A DNA stretch of 64,000 nucleotides from Terebella lapidaria (GCA_949152475.1 OX424560.1:7812001-7876000); one strand, 5' to 3'. Positions 29,019-39,487 are shown, numbered from the stretch's first letter. Numbers and translations are program-made. The notes: a model not told the origin generated them from the letters alone.

Positions 29019-29196
29019 CTCCAGTCTCCAGATCACGTCCATGATGTTCACGCGGTTCCAGGCGTCACCACCAGGGGCCCTCACGAGTCAGTCAGCGGCC
29101 AATGGTGCATGTCCTGGGGGTCAGGTGACCTGCTCCTCCGGCCAGACGTGCTGTCAAGGACCATCAGGAGACTACGCTTGCTGTCCCTTCGCTGAT
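29019..29196 (+). pseudogene. Partial copy of progranulin exon 11
   Basis: Holds the 3' two-thirds of exon 11 (linker and N-half of domain 9) with its donor (GAT/GTGAGT) intact. The exon start and its acceptor are replaced by gypsy sequence. It could only be used if transcription or splicing entered from the upstream gene or the element, so it is best taken as a duplicated gene fragment. Confidence 0.85.
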
Positions 29197-29425
29197 GTGA
29201 GTGTCAAATGTTATCTCAGAACTTCAGACTGTATCAGTTATTCATGACGGAAAATATCGAACAAGCACTTCATTAAATCAGTACTTTCAGCATGATACAA
29301 TATTTGCTGTGTTGAATAAAAAGGAACACATCTCTATATTTAATGTGGTTTCGATCAAGAAGTGGGCATAGAACCCTCACTAAACAATGCTCGTTTCATC
29401 AAAATATTCTCTCACTTGTTTCCAG

Positions 29426-29662
29426 GCTGTATGCTGCTCGGACCACACACACTGCTGTCCGAACGGTTACGCCTGTGACACCCAGACCGGTACCTGTACT
29501 CAAGCCGTCCCATGGGTCTCTAAGATCCCTGCTGTTGCTAGGCAACCTGCACTAGAGCCGGTTACCGGGGTGATGTGTCCAGACCACCAACACGAGTGTC
29601 CCGATGGGAATACGTGCTGTAAACTTGTATCCGGGGAGTGGGGGTGCTGCCCTTTGCCACAG
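29426..29662 (+). pseudogene. Copy of progranulin exon 12
   Basis: 237 bp, the same length and borders as exon 12, fully open. Two residue changes are visible: CCPKGY to CCPNGY, and PWISKI to PWVSKI. The acceptor and donor are kept. It sits downstream of the normal stop and poly(A) signals. Confidence 0.88.
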
Positions 29663-29969
29663 GTCAGGGGAACGACATGGAAGGTTCCATGAATGATCTA
29701 TGATGACAGTTTTTACAGAGAAATAAAAAAATATTTATCCAGTTGGATGTGTACATTACTCTCCACAATTCAATTTCAATATACATGTAGTTGTTTTGTG
29801 TCCATTGATCGGTTGTATTTGACTGAAATGTTTAATTCATTTTGTATAAAAACATTTACCAAATTAAAGTCAAATAGTATGATACATGTATGATGTCTTG
29901 AATGTTATGTAAGCACCATATTGCTCTACTATACACCTCTTCCCCCTGCCCCCCCCCCCACACCTGTAG

Positions 29970-30116
29970 GCTGTGTGTTGTAGTGATGGACAACACTGCT
30001 GTCCCCATGGCTACCGATGTCAGTCCGGCACTTGTCTGCAGACCGAGGACGACTCACAAACATGGCAACAGGCATCCCTCATCTCCATGGCAACAACAGT
30101 AGATCCTGAAGAGTGA
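29970..30116 (+). pseudogene. Copy of progranulin exon 13
   Basis: 147 bp, open to the same TGA, with the acceptor kept. The C-run and CA repeat before it are shorter than in the original. Together with the exon 12 copy it encodes one and a half granulin domains and could serve as an alternative 3' end, but no evidence of use is visible. Confidence 0.88.
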
Positions 30117-32551
30117 AGTTAAACTGAAAATTGAAGACTGTCAAACCAAGTATTGCATACGAGGCTTACAAACACATTACATCATGAGATTTAACCTGTG
30201 TTACTACTGATAGATACCTTGATATGCTCATTGCAATGTATCAGCTGCTGAATGAGAGGAAATTTCGAAATAACAAATCCTTTTTTCTCAGTGGAAATCC
30301 TTCAGATAACAGGAACGTAAAAAAAATATAACAGAAACAAAGAAATGCCACTGTATTGGAGGATGTTCTAAAGTACATTATGTTCCAAGCATTATATTGA
30401 TGAAAAGAAAGAAGAAGTTTTGTGATATCGATGTAGTCGTATATGTGTGGAGAATGTGTCAGGCATATTTCATAATTAACATTGTCATCTACAGTTGCCT
30501 GCCATTGTATGTAATGTTTGAATGTATGTTGATGCACATATTTTGTTTGTATGTGTGTGTGATTGAAATTGTATGGTTACCTGAACATACTTGCACATGT
30601 GAGTATTTCTATGTATAAATTATGAACTGAGCATTTCTTTGCACCTTTCCTTGTATAAAATTTGCTTAGGGGTTGTTGATTTTTTCATCTCGGATGTAAA
30701 TATTCTTTGCTTGTTATTATGGTATGTTTCTCCATTGTTGGTTAGAAAAAATATTCAAATAATGATAAAAAAATAGAATTAAGGAACTGCTCTGACAAAC
30801 AAAACTGAACGCCTGGTTGCTCAATGTCTTTCAAATGGGTGTTGACAGCTTCTTCTGTTTCGTTGTTTTCTTTCACCGAATTTTGTTTTCCTCTAGGACT
30901 CGGAGAATACATGTGATTTTGTCTCGACCTGAATGTTTTTGTAATGAAAACAGTTCTAAATTTAATTTTTTCATTGCAGTTCAGATCGTATCTTCACATC
31001 ATTATGGGGTACATAAATATAAGTTATGAAAAATAAGTGGGAACCAATTTGACAGAACTGTAATAATTAGGGTCTAAGTTGTGAAGATATCAGTCATATT
31101 CAGTATGTATGACCTAACAATCATCGACAAAAATATTCAGGATTTGACTTTTCAACAGTATTTCTGAGCATAGCATCTTGTGTTATTTGCACATCATGAT
31201 TTTTTAATCGTTTTGGAATTAATTGTGTTTTGGTCACAGTTCGTAACAGAAATTAGCATTTAATAGTACATGTATGTTAATTTTTGTTCCTTCAAGTTCA
31301 TTTGCATGCGATGGACACAAGTTGTACTGTCCTGTATTGTATTCCATATTTGTATCATATTATCCTGATGAAAATGCAGTTTAACACTGCAGATAATACG
31401 TGTAAACTGAATGTACCAATTAGTTTTATCGATCATTGAGAAAAAAAATATAACACCAAAGTCTGAATATTGCGGTGATGGTATTGTGTTGTGCTGTAAA
31501 AGCTCATTTTATTTTATAACTTGTATGTATCCCAGAGTCTAATAGTATAGCAGCCATACACTTCTATACATAATATCCTGGGAGCTTTTGCAATGGTGTA
31601 ATATCAGACATAGGTAATCATAAGTGCTTTTTATGCTTCAGTTTGTTTAATTTGAAATGTAGATTTTGGAATTTGAAAGGACCACTCTGGTGGGAATAAA
31701 TGCTGGACATTGCCTGAAGTAACTTTGACTGTAAGAATGCGAACCTTGCAAGTAATAACCGATGACTTTAGAAGAGAAAGTATGTCTCAGTTTTTCCTGG
31801 AACTAACAGGAGTTAAATAAATCCAAGGATGTGTGGATATTTCACTGTATAAAGCACCGTGTGATATCTCCATGGAATAAAGCAATCAAACTGGCTTCTC
31901 TGTTTTCTAATATGCATTTTCCAGTAGTTTTCATATTTTCTTCATAAAAAGTGCACACTTTTGTATATATCCCAAATTGCGTTTTATGGTTAGTTTTCGT
32001 ATATTTGATGCTGAATATGCATGTGCTTAAAAACACTTCCGATTCTGAAAAAACATAAACCAGTGTTGGCACAATTTTTGGTTGTTCTTGCTGCATGATG
32101 CCGTTGGTCAAAACGCACGTTATGCTGTCAAATATTGAACGTCATAACGGAAACAAATTTCCACCATCAATTGTGGGACATCATGTGACCGTAGTGCCCC
32201 TGAATGAAGAAATAAAAGGAATTGTCAGTGTAGGCAGTAGTTTAAAGGTTCAGTTTGACCAAACTATGTGCATAAGTATCCAAGTCCAAACCTGAGTAAA
32301 AGCATACCAGAACAAGATAACTTCGAGAGGTTTTTGAATTTTATGTAAATCACATGTTGGGAGTAATGGGAACCAATAGATGCCGTTCTTTTTTCAATGG
32401 CAAATGGGTACTTTCAGAACTCATACTCATGCCGATCTACTCGTGTAGTATGGTACATGTAGAACCTCCATTTAGCATAGATGACACTCTTGCTGTTTAG
32501 AAACTACGACCTCCAATGAAAGCCCATCGCATGATATGTATGTTATATATA
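30117..32551. other. Copy of the progranulin 3' UTR and downstream DNA
   Basis: Colinear with 22453-24901. The part at 30240-31040 differs from its partner by several percent with many small indels; the rest differs by under 1%. No independent gene is seen. Confidence 0.85.
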
Positions 32552-32739
32552 TTTATAATTCTCGTTTGTAGTAAATGACAGGTTTGTTGAGCTCGGTTTG
32601 AAGTCCAGATAGTGTTTGCCGTTAGGGAATCCAGTTAAACAATCTTTAGTTTGTTAAGAACTGTACCCTGAAATGGGTTGAAGTTATGTGATAACCTTTT
32701 ACTAATGGACTGAAAAGGTGTGGGCATGTAACAAACCGC
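32552..32739 (-). repeat. Ngaro split repeat B2 (188 bp)
   Basis: Identical in length to B1 at 32987-33174. It forms the 3' end of the element and abuts host DNA at 32551/32552. A 24-bp GGAGG-rich spacer (32740-32763) separates it from A2. Confidence 0.93.
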
Positions 32740-32763
32740 TGAGGTGGAGGAGTGGAGGAGGTG

Positions 32764-32986
32764 GAGACGAAAAACTTGCACTTTTCCTGTGGAAATTGGT
32801 TGGCCGAACTGATAACGAGGCTGGGAGAGTTCATGACCTGACCCTGATTGATAATCGAAGCAAGGTTATGACCCTTGGTGGCCCACATAGAAACCGGGAA
32901 ATGAATGTTTACACCGTAACCCTACACGGCCGGGAGCCAACAAACTCAATTCTAAATACAATTAAGTCGTTATTCTTAATTGTTTA
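32764..32986 (-). repeat. Ngaro split repeat A2 (223 bp)
   Basis: Copy of A1 (40046-40268) with about one mismatch. It abuts B1 directly (ATTGTTTA/TTTATAATTC), the joint expected of the circular intermediate in the split-repeat model. Confidence 0.93.
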
Positions 32987-33174
32987 TTTATAATTCTCGT
33001 TTGTAGTAAATGACAGGTTTGTTGAGCTCGGTTTGAAGTCCAGATAGTGTTTGCCGTTAGGGAATCCAGTTAAACAATCTTTAGTTTGTTAAGAACTGTA
33101 CCCTGAAATGGGTTGAAGTTATGTGATAACCTTTTACTAATGGACTGAAAAGGTGTGGGCATGTAACAAACCGC
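32987..33174 (-). repeat. Ngaro split repeat B1 (188 bp)
   Basis: Matches B2. On the element strand it lies directly after the coding region. Confidence 0.93.
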
Positions 33175-33730
33175 CACTAGAACGCAGTTCGCCCACACCC
33201 AAAACAAACCGCTGTTTTCCAAATAAACATGATTTATTGATATTTACGACTCGACACAAGGTATGAACTAACAACAAATTGGGGCGGGCTGGGTAGCCCA
33301 ATGAACATACCGATACATACTACACAGGGTTAAATTGGTCTGTGCTAGTGATATACTTGATTCTAGGTCTACATTTGATGACATACATAACTACACCCGT
33401 GAGTTCAAAATGACTGAGAGATGTATAGAGGACTAGTGAACGAGACACATGACAATGACAAATGAACATTGAATGAAACAAGTAAACATAACAGTATATA
33501 GAACTCGTACAAATGTGGCCTCTTGACTACTGACCATACTACATAAAGATCATCGAATGAGATTGGGTACAGTCCCAACATATGAAATTGATTGACCGTC
33601 TACCTCTCGAATATAATACATGGTCCACAACGGTGACAGAATGCAAAAGAACAAGGGCGAACCCGTATAAATCACCATATATGTATATGTCCTGGCCCGG
33701 GATGAAACCAGCCAATTTGTGGACATGGTT
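33175..33730 (-). other. Ngaro 3' untranslated part
   Basis: Non-coding DNA between the recombinase region and repeat B1. Nothing further is recognised. Confidence 0.5.
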
Positions 33731-34111
33731 TTACCAGCGAAGATATTTGAGGAATGCAGTAGAATGCCAGCGTCCTAATCTTTGGATTTGAAGTGGAGAC
33801 ATCCCCAGTTGAGCTGCATATGTTGCGCCGCCAATCCTGAAGCTATGGCTGGTATACAGCTTTGGGTCCAGGTTCGCCCCCAGGATAGATTTCTTCAAGA
33901 TTACGTTGAAGAATGTTCTCGTGACTGGTTTAGCGACGTCTGTAACGAACAGAATTGTTCGGCCTGGATAATTTGTGTCAGTCCAGCAACCAGTGGTTGG
34001 GCAGGATATGTGCTGGCAGAGATGTTGGTCGCTCTTGGGCCTGCGGTGTGAGCTGGTGAAATTTCTGCAATTGCAAACGTGACAGGGCATCAGCTTGCCG
34101 ATTGGTAACAC
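33731..34111 (-). CDS. Ngaro tyrosine recombinase, C-terminal catalytic part
   Basis: About 126 residues holding the C-terminal boxes of phage-integrase-type recombinases: SHSFRIGGATYAAQLG (H-x-x-R box), then LGRWHSTAFLKYLR (His/Trp and the nucleophile Tyr). In the family this enzyme inserts the circular DNA copy. It overlaps the end of the RT/RNase H region in another frame. The N-terminal part of the domain is not seen. Confidence 0.85.
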   Translation of the reverse strand: MLPIGKLMPCHVCNCRNFTSSHRRPKSDQHLCQHISCPTTGCWTDTNYPGRTILFVTDVAKPVTRTFFNVILKKSILGANLDPKLYTSHSFRIGGATYAAQLGMSPLQIQRLGRWHSTAFLKYLRW

Positions 34112-35945
34112 CAGGTATATGCTGTGCTCGAAAAGTGATGTTATGTGTCATACAAGTAAGAACCAGGGATCGAACTAATTTCATGATCATTTTACTTTTT
34201 GATGTTGATGAATTGAGGATGTGCATTAAAGCTTGGTTGTCAGTGTTGAAGATGATGCGCTTATTAGATAAATGCTGCCCCCAAACATGGACCGCGGCAA
34301 CAATGGGATACAGTTCTAGCAACGTAATGTCCAATGATTTCCATTCTTGAGGCCATTCCCCGAAGAACCAGTGGTTCTTGAATATGGCACCGTAGCCAAG
34401 TGTTTGTGCTGAGTCTGTGTACAGTTGCAAAGTTCTAGTGCTCAACCAGGTGCGCTCCTGGAACAGGGCCCGGCCATTGAAGTCGTTCAAAAACGAATTC
34501 CATGCTGCTAGGTCTGCTCGGGCCTCTGCATTCAAGCGAATGTGATAATGGGGTAGAGTGACACCCATTGTCAAATTGATTAGACGTCGCAGGAATGCTC
34601 GGCCGCCCGAGACAATGTAGCAGCAGTGATTGAGGTACCCAATGACAGACTGTAAGTCTCTGAGTGTGACCTTGCGGCAGAACATGACGTGTTTGATGGA
34701 TATTTGGTAGCGCATCAGCTTTTCTTGTGGTAATCGTGCTTCCATGGCCACTGTATCCAGCTCGATGCCTGCAACGGTCAGTGTCTGAGCTGGGCCTTCG
34801 GTTTTTTCGGGGGCCAAGGGGACACCAAGTGTGTCGCAGAGTTGCAGGAATAAATCCAGATCAGACTTACATCCGTTCCTGGAGGTAGAAATGATGAGGA
34901 AGTCATCTAAAATATGGAGCATATGATTTATGTTGCAATGTTTTTGAGCAATCCATTGAAGGGCTGTACTAATCTTCTCGAATATTTGGCAGCTGGCGCT
35001 GAGCCCCATGGCTAGAGTCTTGTCATAGTAGTATTTGGATCGCCAGGTGAAACCCAGGAGGTGATAATCTGCAGGGTGAATGGGAACAATGCGGAAAGCA
35101 GCTTCGATGTCAGTTTTGGCTAAAACACATCTTGGGCCGAGATGACATATGATATCTATGGCATCGTCAACATTGTCGTAGTGAACAGATGTGTACTGTG
35201 GGTCGATTCCAGTGTTAATGGAGTGGCCACGATGATGTGAGAGATGATGGATGAGTCGGAATTTTCCTGGCGTCTTCTTAGGTACGAGGCCCAATGGAGA
35301 TATGACCAGGTTGTGGAAGGGTGGCTGGGTGAAAGGACCAGAGATCCTACCAAGTTGGATTTCTTTATGCAACTTCTGGTCCACAATGGCCGGATTTTGG
35401 TTGGCCGAGGGGAGGTTGGAGCAGTTGGTCATTGGAAGGTCGCCTTGGAAAGGAACCCGGAAACCAGTAGTGAAACCTTGAATTAGGAAGTCTGTCAGAG
35501 TGGTGTCATAATTAGCCAGGTAATTGTTCAATGTTTCAATAGCGACCGGAGTGGGGAGGCTGCTTGCGTTTCTGCTGTCGGGCTCGATTGGTCTGGGAGG
35601 TGGCCGGGTTTGTGGGGCAGTGGATTTCCCGGTGGATCCGGTTGGGAGCATCACATCTGTGGCATTTATGATCGTAGCCACAGTTGCCTTTGCAAAAGTC
35701 GCCTCGGTGGTAAGCAAAGCATGGGCCTGTGTTGCTCGCTCGTGCCCCAGTTGCACGGCTGTATTTCCTTTGGCTGTCCCGAAAGGGCCGGTTGGTAGCT
35801 TTTGACGACTCTCTTCGGGCTTCATCCTCATTTCGCAAGGATGAGAGGGCCTTACCCCACAGCTCCATCTGTACCGACTGCCAGGGCCACGAGTAACGTT
35901 CCCTGGATCGCCGGAACTGTTCGTCGTAATAGTACCAACGAGCAC
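33978..35945 (-). CDS. Ngaro reverse transcriptase / RNase H
   Basis: 655 residues. RT motifs include a KFRLIHHLSH block, an AAFRIVPIHP block and the catalytic ILDDF box (near 34.90 kb). RNase H follows with LYTDSAQTLGYGA, ELYPIVAAVHVWG and FNTDNQAL. The C-terminus, ITFRAQHIPGVTNRQADALS, is typical of YR-retrotransposon RNase H. It makes and degrades the RNA:DNA hybrid during copying. The frame overlaps the gag-like frame by about 410 bp. Confidence 0.92.
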   Translation of the reverse strand: MLVGTITTNSSGDPGNVTRGPGSRYRWSCGVRPSHPCEMRMKPEESRQKLPTGPFGTAKGNTAVQLGHERATQAHALLTTEATFAKATVATIINATDVMLPTGSTGKSTAPQTRPPPRPIEPDSRNASSLPTPVAIETLNNYLANYDTTLTDFLIQGFTTGFRVPFQGDLPMTNCSNLPSANQNPAIVDQKLHKEIQLGRISGPFTQPPFHNLVISPLGLVPKKTPGKFRLIHHLSHHRGHSINTGIDPQYTSVHYDNVDDAIDIICHLGPRCVLAKTDIEAAFRIVPIHPADYHLLGFTWRSKYYYDKTLAMGLSASCQIFEKISTALQWIAQKHCNINHMLHILDDFLIISTSRNGCKSDLDLFLQLCDTLGVPLAPEKTEGPAQTLTVAGIELDTVAMEARLPQEKLMRYQISIKHVMFCRKVTLRDLQSVIGYLNHCCYIVSGGRAFLRRLINLTMGVTLPHYHIRLNAEARADLAAWNSFLNDFNGRALFQERTWLSTRTLQLYTDSAQTLGYGAIFKNHWFFGEWPQEWKSLDITLLELYPIVAAVHVWGQHLSNKRIIFNTDNQALMHILNSSTSKSKMIMKLVRSLVLTCMTHNITFRAQHIPGVTNRQADALSRLQLQKFHQLTPQAQERPTSLPAHILPNHWLLD

Positions 35946-37413
35946 GGGAAGCGGCCAGCTCTCTGATGGTATCCCCGTACTTCAGGAGATGGAGGGCATC
36001 ATGAGGATATGACTGTATCCATACACTGGCGAAAATGTAGAAGGCTTTTTGCCATTGCATATATGTTAGTTTCTCCTTACTTGTGTTGTGGGGAACGAGG
36101 AGCGACTGGCTTTCCGCCTCGCCATCCACTCCGAGTTGAGTTACAACTACTGACTGGGCACTCTTGTTGCGGAGCAGTGCGACAAAGTCGACGTACGCTC
36201 CCCGGATGATTTTGTCCACGGTGCCATCAATGGGGGCAGCACACATACTGGTTATGGGAGCATTACCTGCTTGGTGTGAGGTTGGCCAGGGGAATGGCAC
36301 TGGTGGTTGCAGCGGTTGGGAAGGTGGCGCCCGGTTTGCCCATTGAATGAAAGATGTACCCGCCATACCCGGGACCTGAGGGATGGGATATGGAGCAGCA
36401 GGAGTCTGCTGGGATGCAACCTGCGGAGCCAGGTTCACTGTTGGCTGGGGGTAGATGGCAGGTTGAGCCGGAGCCAAGCCTGCTGCAGACTGTGTGGGCG
36501 GCTGGTAGGCGGCCGGCGGAGCCAGGGGCATGCCCGGGGTAGTCTGGGATGGCGGTGTGTAGGCTGTAGGTTGTGCCGGGGCCAAGCCCGCCACAATCTG
36601 AGTTGGCTGCTGGTAGACTGGAGGCTGAGCCGGGGCCACGCCCAGCGCAGTCTGGGTGAGAGGCTGGTAGGCGGTAGGTTGAGCTGGGCCCAAGCCCATT
36701 GCCGGTTGTGTTGGCTGATGGGAGGCTGCAGGCTGAGCCCTGGCCGCACCAGAGGCGGCCTGTAAAGGAGCCTGATAGGGTACATGTGGGGCCGATGGTG
36801 GATGCTGCTGTTGAGGATGGTGGAGCAGTGGGGGAGGGGGTTGCTGTGGGTGCGCGACCAGTTGAAGGGTTGGTCCTGTCGACCCTTGGGCTAGATGTTG
36901 ATGAGGGGTTATGCCCGGCGGTCGTTTCTGTCCCTGTTGCGGTGGCAGAGGGTTGGCTGTCGAAGTTGAGGGCTCCGCATGGTTGCCCTCCTCGAATGTC
37001 TCTGAAGAATGACTAGGAGGGAGCTCCGCATGGTTACTCCTACTCGTGGTGTTACTACCATGACCGGTTGTGACCAGGGTCTGGAGACCAGGAGGCATCT
37101 GCGCATGGTGGCTTCCTCCTGTAGCGGAGCTGCTGGGACCCGTGGGGACCACGGTCAGAGGACCCAGAGGGAGCTCCGCATGGTGGCTCCCTCCCGTGGC
37201 GCCGCAGCTGGGACCTGTGGTGACCACGGTCAGAGGACCCAGAGGGAGCTCCGCATGGTGGCTCCCTCCCGTGGCGCTGCTGCTGGGGCCTGTGGTGAGC
37301 GGGGTCTGAGGACCCGGAGGGAGCTCCGCGTGGAGGGTCCCTCCCACGGGGGTGTTGGTTGATCCTGTGTTGATCACAGACTGCGTCGGGATTCCGACGT
37401 CTCCGGTTTCCAT
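35536..37413 (-). CDS. Ngaro gag-like protein with internal repeats and zinc finger
   Basis: 625 residues. The N-terminus has about five copies of a 27-residue unit (…SHHAELPLGP…TTGPS…). A Pro/Gln-rich array follows, with about ten copies of a unit around APAQPTAYQPPTQ. The C-terminal 250 residues are ordered, with a helical region and a Cys/His cluster (CFAYHRGDFCKGNCGYDHKC) that looks like a zinc finger. By position and make-up it is the nucleic-acid-binding structural protein. The repeats are encoded by DNA minisatellites, so their number may vary. Confidence 0.8.
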   Translation of the reverse strand: METGDVGIPTQSVINTGSTNTPVGGTLHAELPPGPQTPLTTGPSSSATGGSHHAELPLGPLTVVTTGPSCGATGGSHHAELPLGPLTVVPTGPSSSATGGSHHAQMPPGLQTLVTTGHGSNTTSRSNHAELPPSHSSETFEEGNHAEPSTSTANPLPPQQGQKRPPGITPHQHLAQGSTGPTLQLVAHPQQPPPPLLHHPQQQHPPSAPHVPYQAPLQAASGAARAQPAASHQPTQPAMGLGPAQPTAYQPLTQTALGVAPAQPPVYQQPTQIVAGLAPAQPTAYTPPSQTTPGMPLAPPAAYQPPTQSAAGLAPAQPAIYPQPTVNLAPQVASQQTPAAPYPIPQVPGMAGTSFIQWANRAPPSQPLQPPVPFPWPTSHQAGNAPITSMCAAPIDGTVDKIIRGAYVDFVALLRNKSAQSVVVTQLGVDGEAESQSLLVPHNTSKEKLTYMQWQKAFYIFASVWIQSYPHDALHLLKYGDTIRELAASRARWYYYDEQFRRSRERYSWPWQSVQMELWGKALSSLRNEDEARRESSKATNRPFRDSQRKYSRATGARASNTGPCFAYHRGDFCKGNCGYDHKCHRCDAPNRIHREIHCPTNPATSQTNRARQQKRKQPPHSGRY

Positions 37414-37684
37414 GTCGTAACGTAATGGAGCTTGTCGGGCCCGAGGCTGAAAACCAAAGAAAGGATTAGTATGATCGAGAAGGATTCCCTAGAGCGAGGA
37501 TAGGTCCTCGCCACGCCATCTAGTTCCGAGACTGGAGGATTCAGGTACTAGTAGATTGTAGATCCGAAAGTGTGCTATTTATTGATGGCGCAACCGATGT
37601 TGGGATAGCATCACCATGGAAGTAGGTAAATTTGAGGACTGATAGGAGTTATTGAAACGTAATATAGGAGGCACAATTAGCCTT

Positions 37685-38850
37685 TATCGGAGATTCCAAT
37701 AGAGGTACTGTAGCACCAACATGGGGCTTAGCGCCAATAGTGGGCGCAACATGAAACGATAAAGAACCACTGGCGGGCATGACGCCAACATGGAATTATT
37801 AACCCACCACTGGACTTGTGATGCCAACGTGGAGATATTGTCTAACCACTGGCACTCATGGCGCCAACATGGAAATGTTAAATAACCACTGGCACTCATG
37901 GCGCCAACAAGGAAAGATTAAATAACACTGGCCTGTGACGCCAACAAAAACACCCACTGGCACTCATGGCGCCAACATGGGGATATTAAATAACCACTGG
38001 CATTCCTGACGCCAACATGGAAATAGTAAATAACCACAGGCCTTGCTGAGCCAACATGGAAATATTAAACACCCACTGGCACTCATGGCGCCAACATGGA
38101 GATATTAAATAACCACTGGCATTCCTGACGCCAACATGGAATTATTAACCCACCACTGGACTTGTGATGCCAACGTGGAGATATTGTCTAACCACTGGCA
38201 CTCATGGCGCCAACATGGAAATGTTAAATAACCACTGGCACTCATGGCGCCAACATGGAAGTATCAAATAACCACTGGCACTCATGGCGCCAACATGGAA
38301 AGATTAAATAACACTGGCCTGTGACGCCAACAAAAACACCCACTGGCACTCATGGCGCCAACATGGGGATATTAAATAACCACTGGCATTCCTGACGCCA
38401 ACATGGAAATAGTAAATAACCACAGGCCTTGCTGAGCCAACATGGAAATATTAAACACCCACTGGCACTCATGGCGCCAACATGGAGATATTAAATAACC
38501 ACTGGCATTCCTGACGCCAACATGGAATTATTGAACACCCACCGGCACTCTTGGCGCGAACATGGAAGTGTTACATAACACTGGCCCCCATGGTACCAAC
38601 ATTGGAGGAAAAATAACACACTGGCACTCTGGGCGCCATGAACAATAACCCCTGGCACTTGAGGCGCCAGCATGGAAATATTAATGAACCACTGGCACTC
38701 CTGGGCTAATCTGGAAATATGAAACACCCACTGGGACTATGGCCCCAACCTGGAAATATTATATACTCACTGGCACTCATGGCGCCAACCTGGAAGTATA
38801 AATAACCCACTGGCACTTTTAGCGCCAACATGGAAATATAAAATAACCCA
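37685..38850. repeat. Approx. 38-bp minisatellite with higher-order structure inside the Ngaro element
   Basis: About 30 tandem units around CACTGGCACTCATGGCGCCA followed by ACATGGAAATATTAAATAAC. A block from about 37790 recurs about 345 bp later (from about 38137) with the same order of variant units, so a set of about nine units was copied together. Each unit carries the palindrome TGGCGCCA. The right-hand units (38560-38850) are more diverged. It lies between the SGNH and gag-like genes. Confidence 0.92.
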
Positions 38851-38866
38851 CTAAATGAAGGTAGTC

Positions 38867-39487
38867 TTAGGGGAAATAGTTTGTAATACCTGAGAGGGTG
38901 TGTTTGGCTTGAATAAGGGCTCCACGTATGGAGCGATAAAATTTTTTCATGCCCACTGAATTCAGGTGAGTTCCGTCTCTGTCGATGATTTCCTGTGACA
39001 TGAGCTGCATGCCTTTATGATTACGAAGAATGATGCCTTCAGCCGCTAATTGTGGTGCCTGGTGCTGGAGGTATTGATTAATGGAAGATGCCTTTCGGTT
39101 GTAAGAGTTCACTTGGGACAGTGAAGGGAGATATCTTCGATTCTGATATCTGCAGAAAAGTTTCCCAATGACAACCAGTCTGACAGAATGGTGGGTCAAC
39201 AGCTCTTGGGCAAGTGAAATGATGCGACCAGGAACCTGGTGATGATCGTCGTGGTCGGAGCCTGTAAAATCATTGCCACCAATTTGTAAAAATACAACGT
39301 GAGGGTTGCTTTGGACCAGTGTTCCGGTGTGGTTCATGAGGTCTCGTGTGTGGGCCCCGCTGAAATGACGCCAGTGCACCTCGAATTCGGACAAGTCAAA
39401 ATTCCGTGGGTATAAACCCGAGTCCACTGAAGCTTTGAGGCGCTTGATGTATGAGTGACCCGCGATAGTAACTCTCCATTGTGGCAT
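38867..39487 (-). CDS. Ngaro-encoded SGNH/GDSL-type hydrolase
   Basis: 206 residues, fully open from ATG to stop. Block I is IAGHSYIKRL with the presumed nucleophile Ser. Block III is QIGGNDFTG with the Gly/Asn oxyanion residues. Block V is DRDGTHLN with the catalytic Asp and His. This gives the complete SGNH set. Such esterase-like domains are known from several Ngaro elements and from CR1-type LINEs; their role in the life cycle is unproven. It is the first gene on the element strand, transcribed toward the minisatellite. Confidence 0.88.
   Translation of the reverse strand: MPQWRVTIAGHSYIKRLKASVDSGLYPRNFDLSEFEVHWRHFSGAHTRDLMNHTGTLVQSNPHVVFLQIGGNDFTGSDHDDHHQVPGRIISLAQELLTHHSVRLVVIGKLFCRYQNRRYLPSLSQVNSYNRKASSINQYLQHQAPQLAAEGIILRNHKGMQLMSQEIIDRDGTHLNSVGMKKFYRSIRGALIQAKHTLSGITNYFP

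Noticed and set aside
36307-36765. 152-codon + strand frame inside the Ngaro element
   Set aside because: Shadow of the Pro/Gln-rich coding repeats of the gag-like gene on the other strand.
37685-38850. Regular repeats resembling a CRISPR array
   Set aside because: The units are head-to-tail with no unique spacers, in an animal genome and inside a retrotransposon. It is a minisatellite.
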